Assembly: GCA_023409835.1 (NCBI GenBank)
Contig: JAEYQV010000109.1
Coordinates: 1 to 6,115 of the forward strand
Direction: 5' to 3'
From: Bacillota bacterium
GTDB taxonomy: Bacteria; Bacillota; Clostridia; Lachnospirales; Lachnospiraceae
DNA: 6,115 nucleotides
Positions 1 through 5,966 of this stretch are shown piece by piece; the first letter of the stretch is position 1; each line of letters starts with the position of its first letter. The notes below the pieces were generated by a model. The model saw only the letters and a list, made by a program, of their open reading frames with translations, was not told the DNA's origin and did no database searches. The position numbers were made by a program, and so were the translations under genes.

Positions 1-1071
1 GCCGGCTATGCAGATTACGAAGCAGTTCGTCCCGCTACCCTATATATCAATGGGAAATACCAGGGTGTATACTGGCTTCACGAGGTATACGGGGATGATT
101 ATTTTGATGAGAATTATGGTAATTTTGATGGGGATTTTCAGATACTTGAAGGTGGAGAAACCTTTAAGACACCGGATACCGAGGAGGATAATTCACAGAT
201 TATATCCGATTATGAAGCGATGTATGAATACGCAGAGATGGATCTTACGAATGAGGCAACCTATGAAGAGCTTTGCAAGCTGCTTGACGTAGAGAACTAC
301 CTGTCCTATTATGCACTTCAGATATATATAGGAAACGAAGACTGGCCGCACAATAACTATAAAACCTACCGCTATTACGCCACAGAGGGGGAGGAATACA
401 GAGAGGCACCCTTTGACGGCAAATGGCGCTATCTGCTCCATGACCTGGATTTCAGCTTTGCCATCTATGGTACGGGAGCTTATGTAGATAACATTCAAAA
501 ATATATCGGACGTGACGGAGAGATCCGGCAGGAATGTCCTCTGTTCGGTCAGCTGATGAGGAGGGAGGATTGCCGGGAGATCTTTATCAAGAAGACCATG
601 GATCTGATCAACGGAGCCTTTGCTCCGGATAATATCAATCGTGTCCTTGGTGAAATGAACGCCTCCAGACTAAAGGAACAGAAGAACATGTACCATAAGA
701 ATCTCGTGGCTGACTGGGTAGAGTTTGAACAGCTGGAGGGAAGGCTGGAGGATATTCGGATCTATGGCCAACAGAGAGCCCAACATATTCCGGAAAAATA
801 TCAGGAGTACTTTCAGCTCGGAGACCTCTACCGGGTAGATGTGAAGCCGGCTGAAGGCTGTGGGGTAAGGATTAATTCCTTCTACACACAGGAGCATTTT
901 TCCGGGGAGTATTTTATTGATTATGATACCGTCGTCACCCCCGTCCTTCCGGAAGGGAAGAAGTTTGATTACTGGCTGGTAAACAATACCGCTTATGAAC
1001 AGGAGGAACTGATCATCACGCCTGCAATGCTTCAGAATCAGGAGGCTCAGGTGGTCTGTGTTACGAAATAA
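1..1071 (+). CDS. CotH kinase family protein, 3' part (5' end outside window)
   Basis: The frame is open from base 1, giving 356 residues before the TAA at 1069-1071, so the ATG at 220 is internal and not the start. Residues 10-35 (RPATLYINGKYQGVYW followed by LHE and later DDYF) match the CotH signature in which an 'INGxYxGxY' strand precedes a conserved Glu. Residues 112-119 (NEDWPHNN) and 143-151 (KWRYLLHDLDF region, with D148 and D150) match the other two CotH hallmarks; the Asp residues are the expected metal/ATP-binding positions. After the core, a helical part (about 160-275) leads to a C-terminal beta module (about 280-356) with 'SGEYFIDYDTVV' and 'GKKFDYWLV', resembling the divergent InlB/Flg_new-type repeat often fused to clostridial CotH proteins. 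CotH proteins are atypical protein kinases, known from Bacillus spore coat assembly; in vegetative clostridia they are usually secreted or surface proteins of unknown target. A signal peptide would lie upstream of the window and cannot be checked. Confidence 0.87.
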   Translation, partial: AGYADYEAVRPATLYINGKYQGVYWLHEVYGDDYFDENYGNFDGDFQILEGGETFKTPDTEEDNSQIISDYEAMYEYAEMDLTNEATYEELCKLLDVENYLSYYALQIYIGNEDWPHNNYKTYRYYATEGEEYREAPFDGKWRYLLHDLDFSFAIYGTGAYVDNIQKYIGRDGEIRQECPLFGQLMRREDCREIFIKKTMDLINGAFAPDNINRVLGEMNASRLKEQKNMYHKNLVADWVEFEQLEGRLEDIRIYGQQRAQHIPEKYQEYFQLGDLYRVDVKPAEGCGVRINSFYTQEHFSGEYFIDYDTVVTPVLPEGKKFDYWLVNNTAYEQEELIITPAMLQNQEAQVVCVTK

Positions 1072-1103
1072 TCAAAGATAAAGCTAATAGAGCTTATCAG
1101 CTT

Positions 1104-1134
1104 AAGGCCGTGAATTGTAAAGATTCCCGGCCTT
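1104..1134 (+). terminator. Hairpin after the CotH gene, probable terminator
   Basis: A perfect 7-bp stem (AAGGCCG 1104-1110 with CGGCCTT 1128-1134) continues, after one T/C mismatch, into GAAT/ATTC and closes on a 7-base loop. It begins 33 bases after the CotH stop. The T-run behind it is short (TTT, then CGTC), so it is either a weak intrinsic terminator or a 3'-end stabilising hairpin. A smaller AAGCT/AGCTT inverted repeat lies just before it at 1081-1095. Confidence 0.65.
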
Positions 1135-1173
1135 TCGTCAATCGGAAGTTAATAGGATAAGTGAGACGATTTG

Positions 1174-1300
1174 TTGTTTCGTCCGGTGCTTTCAGAGGTA
1201 TTAATATTGGATTAAAATGGAGAGGAAGCTATTGAACGAAACAATGCCCGGTGATATATTATGTATATCGATTGAATTGAAAGATCAGTAAAGCACCGGA
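1174..1300. repeat. Two interlocking inverted repeats (order A-B-A'-B')
   Basis: Arm A, TTGTTTCGT (1174-1182), is the exact reverse complement of 1236-1244. Arm B, TCCGGTGCTTT (1182-1192), is the exact reverse complement of 1290-1300. A and B are adjacent, and their partners occur in the same order, so the two pairings cross rather than nest. The core of B, CCGGTG, recurs as a direct copy at 1248-1253, which can also pair with CACCGG at 1294-1299. A' overlaps the -35 and spacer of the ABC promoter, the CCGGTG copy lies in the spacer, and B' lies in the expected 5' leader. Operator-like or structural roles are inferred only. Confidence 0.6.
1232..1260 (+). promoter_or_regulatory. Promoter of the ABC exporter operon
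   Basis: TTGAAC (1232-1237) is separated by exactly 17 bases from TATATT (1255-1260), and TG at 1252-1253 supplies an extended -10. The predicted transcription start is near 1267, giving a leader of about 75 bases. The element fits a vegetative sigma-A promoter. Confidence 0.65.
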
Positions 1301-1327
1301 AGGGAGCTTATGAAATAGAATCTTGAT

Positions 1328-1337
1328 AAGGAGGAGG
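1328..1337 (+). promoter_or_regulatory. Ribosome binding site of the ABC ATPase
   Basis: AAGGAGG (1328-1334), extended by AGG, sits 7 bases before the ATG at 1342. This near-perfect anti-SD match fixes the start codon. Confidence 0.9.
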
Positions 1338-1341
1338 ATTT

Positions 1342-2235
1342 ATGATAGAGGTACAGGGGCTTACTCTTACATACCCAAGCGGAAAAGGAGTTTTTGACCT
1401 GAATTTTGTTGTAAAGAACGGAGAGGTAGCAGGTTATCTGGGACCGAACGGCGCAGGTAAAACGACGACAATCCGGGCATTACTTGGCTTCATGAAGCCG
1501 GATAAGGGGAGCTGTTCCATCAAAGGACTTGATTGCTCAGAGGATGCACCGAAGATTCAGAAGAGCCTGGGCTATATCCCGGGGGAGATTACTTTTCTTG
1601 ATGGGATGAACGGAGATGAATTCCTTAATTTTATGTGTGATATGAGAGGAACCCGAAACCTAACCCGTCAGAAGCAGCTGATCGATATGTTTGAGCTGGA
1701 TACGAAGGGAAGGATCAAACGGTTTTCCAAGGGGATGAAGCAGAAGGTCGGAATCGTAACAGCCTTTATGCATGATCCGGAGGTACTTATTTTGGATGAG
1801 CCGACCAGTGGTCTGGATCCCCTGATGCAAAATCGGTTTGTGGAATTGATTCTGGAAGAGAAGAAGAAGGGAAAGACCATCCTGATGTCCAGCCACATGT
1901 TTGAAGAGGTGGAAAGAACCAGTGATACCGTTCTGATTATCAAGGATGGCAGGATCGTGAAACAGACGGATGTCCAGAGCCTGAAGGAAACTCAGAGGAA
2001 GGGTTATATTCTGAAGCCGAAGGAGCCGGAGGAAGCCTATGAGGTGTTAACGGCAGCAGGCTATCATGCAGTGAGGGCAGAGGGGGATACGCTGGAGGTA
2101 TTCATTAAAAACGAAGAGGTTGACCGGTTCCTTAAGACGGCAGCCCGGTTTACAGTGCTTAATCTGGATGTGAAATCCCAGTCCCTAGAGGATATCTTTA
2201 TGCATTTTTACAGTAAGGAGGGGATACAAGCATGA
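1342..2235 (+). CDS. ABC transporter ATP-binding protein (ABC-2 exporter type)
   Basis: This 297-residue protein is the cytoplasmic ATPase of an ABC-2 exporter and powers the permease encoded next. Visible motifs are Walker A GPNGAGKT (34-41), a signature-loop variant FSKGMKQKVG (128-137) in place of LSGGQ, Walker B VLILDEP (148-154) with catalytic E153, D-loop SGLDP (156-160) and the switch His H185 in SSH. The usual Q-loop Gln is replaced: the segment reads GYIPGE (77-82), with Gly at the normal Gln position. A C-terminal extension (about 215-297) resembles the DUF4162-like tail of drug and bacteriocin exporter ATPases. Length is typical. The start is set by a strong RBS. The stop overlaps the permease start (ATGA, 2232-2235), implying translational coupling. 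BcrA-like antimicrobial or drug export is a plausible role, but the substrate cannot be read from the sequence. Confidence 0.97.
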   Translation: MIEVQGLTLTYPSGKGVFDLNFVVKNGEVAGYLGPNGAGKTTTIRALLGFMKPDKGSCSIKGLDCSEDAPKIQKSLGYIPGEITFLDGMNGDEFLNFMCDMRGTRNLTRQKQLIDMFELDTKGRIKRFSKGMKQKVGIVTAFMHDPEVLILDEPTSGLDPLMQNRFVELILEEKKKGKTILMSSHMFEEVERTSDTVLIIKDGRIVKQTDVQSLKETQRKGYILKPKEPEEAYEVLTAAGYHAVRAEGDTLEVFIKNEEVDRFLKTAARFTVLNLDVKSQSLEDIFMHFYSKEGIQA

Positions 2236-3029
2236 GTCTTACATTATTCAAAGCTACCCTTAAGAAGAATTGGTTACTGTTTGTGATTATCTATGGCGTA
2301 CTTACGATGTATACAACGGTTATGATCTCCATGTACGATCCGGTGGATATCACAGCCATAACCTCCATGCTGGAAATGTTCCCGGAGGGGCTTTTAAATG
2401 CCATGGGCTTCACCGGGTTGACCGGTAATTTTACTTCGTATCTAGCAAGCTTCCTGTATGGACTGCTGATGATTGCATTCCCGATGATCTACAGCATTAT
2501 CCTTAGCAATAAGCTGGTGGCAAAGATGGTAGACAACGGTTCCTTTGCATATCTATTGTCCACTCCGAACTCCAGAACAAAGATTGTTGTTACGCAGGGA
2601 ATCTATGCGCTCAGCTCCATGCTGGTTCTGTTCCTGGCCGTAACCGGATTAGGTGTGGCAGTCTGTAACCTGGCATTTCCCGGGAAGCTTGACTTGGAGG
2701 CCTATTTCATCTTGAACCTGACTACGATGCTGGTGGATATGGTTGCCCTGATGATCAGCTTCTTCTTTTCCTGTTTCTTTAATGAGACGAGGCTGTCTAT
2801 TGGCTTTGGGGCAGGTATCCCAATCCTGTTCCTGCTGTTGAATATGATCGGTGGGGCAGCAGAGAAACTGAATTTCCTTAAGGACTTTACGATCTATGGG
2901 CTATATGATCCGGTGAAGGTTGTGGAAGGTAGTCAAGTATGGAAAATTAATCTGTTCTATACCGGATGCATTCTCGTCCTGTTTGTTGCAGGAGTACTGG
3001 TTTTCCGTAAGAAGAGACTTCCGCTGTAA
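2232..3029 (+). CDS. ABC-2 type transporter permease
   Basis: This 265-residue hydrophobic protein forms the membrane part of the exporter with the preceding ATPase. About six membrane segments can be read: 14-33, 70-92, 125-148, 159-182, 188-208 and 239-258, followed by a basic C-terminus (RKKRLPL). The cytoplasmic stretch GSFAYLLSTPNSRTKIVVTQ (103-122) has the 'fxYLLsxPxSRxki' pattern typical of ABC-2 permeases, where it contacts the ATPase. The start ATG lies inside the ATPase stop (4-base overlap), with its own AAGGAGG at 2215-2221, so the two should be made in equal amounts. A single such permease would be expected to work as a homodimer with two ATPase subunits. Family assignment is firm; substrate is unknown. 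Confidence 0.92.
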   Translation: MSLTLFKATLKKNWLLFVIIYGVLTMYTTVMISMYDPVDITAITSMLEMFPEGLLNAMGFTGLTGNFTSYLASFLYGLLMIAFPMIYSIILSNKLVAKMVDNGSFAYLLSTPNSRTKIVVTQGIYALSSMLVLFLAVTGLGVAVCNLAFPGKLDLEAYFILNLTTMLVDMVALMISFFFSCFFNETRLSIGFGAGIPILFLLLNMIGGAAEKLNFLKDFTIYGLYDPVKVVEGSQVWKINLFYTGCILVLFVAGVLVFRKKRLPL

Positions 3030-3032
3030 CAG

Positions 3033-3064
3033 CCTCTGCAGCGGTTCGGATACAGCTGTGCAGG
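3033..3064 (+). terminator. Imperfect hairpin after the ABC permease, possible terminator
   Basis: CCTCTGCAGC (3033-3042) can pair with GCTGTGCAGG (3055-3064) through ten positions with one mismatch and two G-T wobbles, starting 4 bases after the permease stop. No T-run follows directly; a T-rich stretch appears only at 3092-3113. Termination is therefore tentative. Confidence 0.4.
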
Positions 3065-3124
3065 TCAGTATAATATACTCATAAATCAATTATCCTTTAT
3101 TTTATTATTTTTGGGAATTTTCTA

Positions 3125-3153
3125 TTGATATTTGCAGGGAAGAAGACTATGAT
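3125..3153 (+). promoter_or_regulatory. Promoter of the SulP transporter gene
   Basis: TTGATA (3125-3130) and TATGAT (3148-3153) are 17 bases apart, each matching the sigma-A consensus at about five of six positions. An AT/T-rich tract (3091-3124) lies immediately upstream and could act as an UP element. The predicted start near 3160 leaves a short leader of roughly 37 bases. A second TATAAT (3069-3074), inside the palindrome GTATAATATAC, lacks a good -35. Confidence 0.65.
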
Positions 3154-3196
3154 TGTAAGCTGTGTGATTTAATAATATTTTGGAGGCAAAGGATAA

Positions 3197-4903
3197 ATGG
3201 AAAAATTGAAGCCAAAATTGTTTTCGGTCATGAAGAATTACTCAAAGGAGCAGTTTATTAAGGACTTGGTGGCCGGAATCATAGTAGCAATTATAGCTCT
3301 GCCCCTGTCAATTGCATTGGCACTGGCATCGGGAGTAACACCGGAGAGAGGTCTGTATACGGCAATTGTAGCCGGCTTTATTATTTCTTTTTTAGGTGGA
3401 AGCCGGGTACAGATATCGGGACCGACAGCAGCATTTGCTACCATTGTAGCCGGAATTGTGGCTAGGAATGGAATGGAAGGTCTTGCGGTTGCAACGATTA
3501 TGGCCGGTTTCCTGATGATTATCATGGGATTACTTAAGTTCGGAAAGCTGCTAAAGTTCATCCCCTATACGATAACCACCGGTTTTACCCTCGGAATAGC
3601 GGTAACAATTTTTATCGGGCAAATAAAGGATTTTCTTGGTTTAACCTTTCAGACAAAACCAATCGAGACAATTGAGAAGCTGGGAGAGTGCATCAAAAGT
3701 ATCGGAACAATCAATCTTCAGGCTCTGCTTGTCGGAGCCATATCCTTGGCGATCCTGATCATCTGGCCAAAAATAAATAAAAAAATCCCCGGCTCATTGA
3801 TAGCGGTCATCGTGGCATCAGCGATTGTAAAGCTGCTTAACCTGGAGGTTAATACCATCGGAAGCCTGTATGAGATATCCTCTAAGCTTCCTACACTGCA
3901 GGTTCCTGCATTCAGCTTAAATACGATTAAAGCCCTGATTCCGGATGCAATTACAATAGCAATCCTGGCCGGTGTGGAATCCCTGCTGTCCTGTGTTGTG
4001 GCAGACGGAATGATTGGCAGCAGACACCGCTCCAACATGGAGCTTGTTGCTCAGGGGACCGGAAATATCTTCTCCAGCTTATTCGGAGGTATTCCGGCTA
4101 CCGGAGCGATTGCAAGAACAGCTGCAAACGTGAAAAACGGAGGTCGGACACCGATAGCCGGAATGGTACATGCGGTAACCCTGTTCCTTATACTGGTGGT
4201 ATTCATGCCTTATGCCTCACTCATCCCCATGCCCACAATAGCAGCGATCCTGTTCATGGTAGCCTATAATATGAGTGGCTGGAGGGAGTTTGTTACCTTA
4301 ATTAAAGCCTCTCCCAAGAGCGATATTCTGGTGCTTGTATCAACCTTTGTATTAACGGTGGTATTTGACCTTGTTATAGCAATCGAAGTAGGTATCTTAA
4401 TGGCAGCCATTCTGTTTATGAAGAGAATGTCGGAGGTAACCGATGTCCAGAGCTGGAGATATCTTGATGATAAGGATGAGGATAACAGTGACGATATGAA
4501 CGATCCTGAGAATATCAGGTTGAAGAAGGTTCCGAAGCATACTCTGGTTTATGAAATTAATGGACCGATGTTCTTCGGTGCGGCAGATAAATTTATGAAT
4601 ATTTCCCTGAAGGAGCATGCCAAGGTTTTAGTTCTCCGTATGAGAAGTGTTCCTGCTATGGATGTAAATGCCCTGCACTCCTTGAACAGTGTAATGAAAG
4701 CCTGCAGGAAGAAGCATATTACCGTGGTTCTGTCCCATGTGCAGGAGCAGCCGCTGCGTATGATGCAGAAGGCTGGCTTTGATAAGCTGGTCGGGGAAGA
4801 GAATATCTGCGGCAATATAGATGCAGCACTTTTCAGAGCCAGAGATATTATAGCACGTGAACAGCAGGAGTCTACGGAGAGGAAGGCCAGAACGGCAGGA
4901 TGA
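3197..4903 (+). CDS. SulP (SLC26-like) inorganic anion transporter with STAS domain
   Basis: This 568-residue inner-membrane transporter has the full SulP architecture: a transmembrane domain (about 20-410), an acidic linker (DDKDEDNSDDMND, 424-436) and a cytoplasmic STAS domain (about 447-553). Family motifs are LPLSIALALASGVTPERGLY (35-54), the substrate-site motif ISGPTAAF (73-80), ESLLSCVVADGM (261-272), RHRSNMELVAQG (277-288) and GGIPATGAIART (297-308). Substrates in this family include sulfate, bicarbonate and dicarboxylates; the sequence does not decide which. E261 occupies the place where the cyanobacterial Na+/bicarbonate carrier BicA has a Na+-binding Asp, which favours proton coupling (inference). 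In the STAS loop the residues after D489 are V-N-A, so the Ser/Thr phosphorylated in SpoIIAA-type STAS proteins is absent. TGGAGG (3181-3186) lies 10 bases before the ATG. The gene has its own promoter and no sulfur-assimilation neighbours. Confidence 0.96.
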   Translation: MEKLKPKLFSVMKNYSKEQFIKDLVAGIIVAIIALPLSIALALASGVTPERGLYTAIVAGFIISFLGGSRVQISGPTAAFATIVAGIVARNGMEGLAVATIMAGFLMIIMGLLKFGKLLKFIPYTITTGFTLGIAVTIFIGQIKDFLGLTFQTKPIETIEKLGECIKSIGTINLQALLVGAISLAILIIWPKINKKIPGSLIAVIVASAIVKLLNLEVNTIGSLYEISSKLPTLQVPAFSLNTIKALIPDAITIAILAGVESLLSCVVADGMIGSRHRSNMELVAQGTGNIFSSLFGGIPATGAIARTAANVKNGGRTPIAGMVHAVTLFLILVVFMPYASLIPMPTIAAILFMVAYNMSGWREFVTLIKASPKSDILVLVSTFVLTVVFDLVIAIEVGILMAAILFMKRMSEVTDVQSWRYLDDKDEDNSDDMNDPENIRLKKVPKHTLVYEINGPMFFGAADKFMNISLKEHAKVLVLRMRSVPAMDVNALHSLNSVMKACRKKHITVVLSHVQEQPLRMMQKAGFDKLVGEENICGNIDAALFRARDIIAREQQESTERKARTAG

Positions 4904-4969
4904 TGCGGTGTTATAGAAAATGGTGGGATAAAAATATGACTAACAGGTTATAGCAATGCGCGAATACAT

Positions 4970-5010
4970 AGAGAGGCGGGTTCGGAAGATATTCTCCGAC
5001 CCGCCTCTCT
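4970..5010. terminator. Strong GC-rich hairpin between convergent genes
   Basis: AGAGAGGCGGGT (4970-4981) pairs perfectly with ACCCGCCTCTCT (4999-5010). After a bulged T the stem continues CGGA/TCCG and, after a bulged A, GA/TC around a 3-base loop, giving about 18 base pairs in all. It lies 66 bases after the SulP stop and 62 bases beyond the acetyltransferase stop on the other strand, the usual place for a shared bidirectional terminator. Neither side has a real T-run, so termination is by position and stem strength rather than a classical U-tract. Confidence 0.65.
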
Positions 5011-5038
5011 CGTGCAGTTAGGATATGAAGCGAGAAGC

Positions 5039-5059
5039 CTCGGTCAATTAATTGCTGAG
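5039..5059 (-). other. Small inverted repeat just downstream of the acetyltransferase
   Basis: CTCGG (5039-5043) pairs with CTGAG (5055-5059), including one G-T wobble, around the palindrome CAATTAATTG (5045-5054). It lies 13 bases past the acetyltransferase stop. No T-run follows on the minus strand. It may add to 3'-end formation, but it is short. Confidence 0.3.
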
Positions 5060-5072
5060 TAAAGTGAATGTA

Positions 5073-5966
5073 TCAAGCATTCGGCTCTAAACGGTAATAA
5101 TCCATGACGGATTCCTCCCGAAAGCCACAGGACTGATATAAATGTAAGGCGGAGCTATTCGTGCATACGACATCAAGCTCTGCTTTACGGATACCGCGTT
5201 CCGTAATCAACCGGAGAGCTTCCTGAAGAGCGGCCCTGCCATACCCCCTGCCGCGGTATGCGGGTAGTATTCCGAAACCTAAGATATAAGCAGAGGCTTC
5301 GTAAAAATCCACTTCAATCTTTCCGAGGATCTTATCATTTTGCATTACCAGATAGGCCGTTGTATCGGAAAGCTCCAGATCCTCCGGCTGAAGGCCCTCA
5401 TCATCGATATCGTCAAAATAAATGGAATTCTGACGCCTGATCTCCCGGATATCCTTCGACCCGGCAATTCTTAAGGTCACCGGTCCGCCTTCGTTCACAG
5501 GAGATATCTCGGGTAAGCTCATGCGGTATTCTGAGAACTCATAGCTTGCACCGATTGCTTTCGCAAAGCCTGCCCCAGACTCAGAGCTTCGGTCAGCGAG
5601 TAATAATACCCGGTTAAAATTCCTGTGAAGGTATTCATTACGAGCCAGTTGATACAGACGATTAAAAAGACCGTTTCTTCGCCATTCCGGATGAGTCATC
5701 CCGGTTATTTCACCGATATTTCCTCCGAAACAGGAGATGCTCAAATAAGCCACGAGCTTTCCGTCGGCATAATAAAGAAACTCGTCAATATCCTTTAGCC
5801 CGGGCGTTACAGTCTTATTCAGGCCTCTTCGGTAATCCAGCTCCAGCTTCAGATTCACATTATCCTCCCTTTTGCAGATGTTCTGCAGGGCATAGACATC
5901 CTCCAGTTCCTTTTCCGTTAGATACTTTTTGAGGCAGATTACCTCATCGTTCATTATTTGGGTCAT
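5073..5966 (-). CDS. Tandem-GNAT family N-acetyltransferase
   Basis: This 297-residue protein is predicted to transfer an acetyl group from acetyl-CoA to an amine. The C-terminal half (about 163-292) is a complete GNAT fold: motif A GILPAYRGRGYGRAAL (232-247) contains the CoA pyrophosphate loop RGRGYG, and motif B reads LDVVCTNSSALHLYQSCGF (264-282). The N-terminal half (about 15-150) is a second, more divergent GNAT domain with MTHPEWRRNGLFNRLYQLA (90-108), a degenerate Q/RxxGxG/A loop. Two-domain GNATs of this length include MshD-like enzymes, but nothing here indicates mycothiol synthesis, so the substrate is unknown. The start at 5966 is chosen because AAGGAGAGG (5973-5981) precedes it by 6 bases and an in-frame TGA (5991-5993) lies just upstream; the next Met (5954) has no RBS. 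The start overlaps the end of the upstream minus-strand frame, suggesting an operon with coupled translation. Confidence 0.93.
   Translation of the reverse strand: MTQIMNDEVICLKKYLTEKELEDVYALQNICKREDNVNLKLELDYRRGLNKTVTPGLKDIDEFLYYADGKLVAYLSISCFGGNIGEITGMTHPEWRRNGLFNRLYQLARNEYLHRNFNRVLLLADRSSESGAGFAKAIGASYEFSEYRMSLPEISPVNEGGPVTLRIAGSKDIREIRRQNSIYFDDIDDEGLQPEDLELSDTTAYLVMQNDKILGKIEVDFYEASAYILGFGILPAYRGRGYGRAALQEALRLITERGIRKAELDVVCTNSSALHLYQSCGFREESVMDYYRLEPNA

Larger units (their letters stand above)
1072..1341. other. Gene-free spacer between CotH and the ABC operon
   Basis: No convincing coding frame is present. The spacer holds the CotH 3' hairpin (1104-1134), a pair of interlocking inverted repeats (1174-1300), an extended -10 promoter (1232-1260), a small AT hairpin (GATATA 1253-1258 with TATATC 1264-1269) and the ABC ribosome binding site. 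There is no regulator gene beside the exporter; TetR, MarR or GntR genes often accompany such operons, so any regulator must be encoded elsewhere. Confidence 0.7.

Noticed and set aside
8..292. Plus-strand open frame in another phase at the left edge
   Set aside because: It lies over the CotH frame, whose translation matches family motifs continuously from base 1. The alternative product is low-complexity Arg/Met/Ile-rich, with no RBS.
1174..1341. Riboswitch or T-box leader upstream of the ABC operon
   Set aside because: The crossing repeats prompted the idea, but the likely transcription start (about 1267) leaves most arms untranscribed, and I see no known riboswitch core or T-box sequence.
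1072..1341. Remnant of an insertion sequence or MITE
   Set aside because: The inverted repeats are short and crossing rather than terminal, with no flanking target duplication and no transposase remnant.
1660..1943. Antisense open frames opposite the ABC ATPase
   Set aside because: They mirror conserved signature and Walker B coding sequence and have no initiation signals.
3065..3080. Alternative SulP promoter at TATAAT 3069-3074 within the palindrome GTATAATATAC
   Set aside because: The -10 is perfect but the -35 region (TTCGGA, 18 bases upstream) is poor; the 3125-3153 promoter is better placed and better matched.
3238..4038. Long antisense open frames inside the SulP gene
   Set aside because: Their stop-free length reflects the codon use of the strongly conserved sense gene. 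They have no RBS, no promoter and no recognisable motifs.
5258..5440. Short plus-strand frame opposite the acetyltransferase
   Set aside because: It is antisense to a well-supported GNAT domain, Arg/Pro-rich, and has no RBS.
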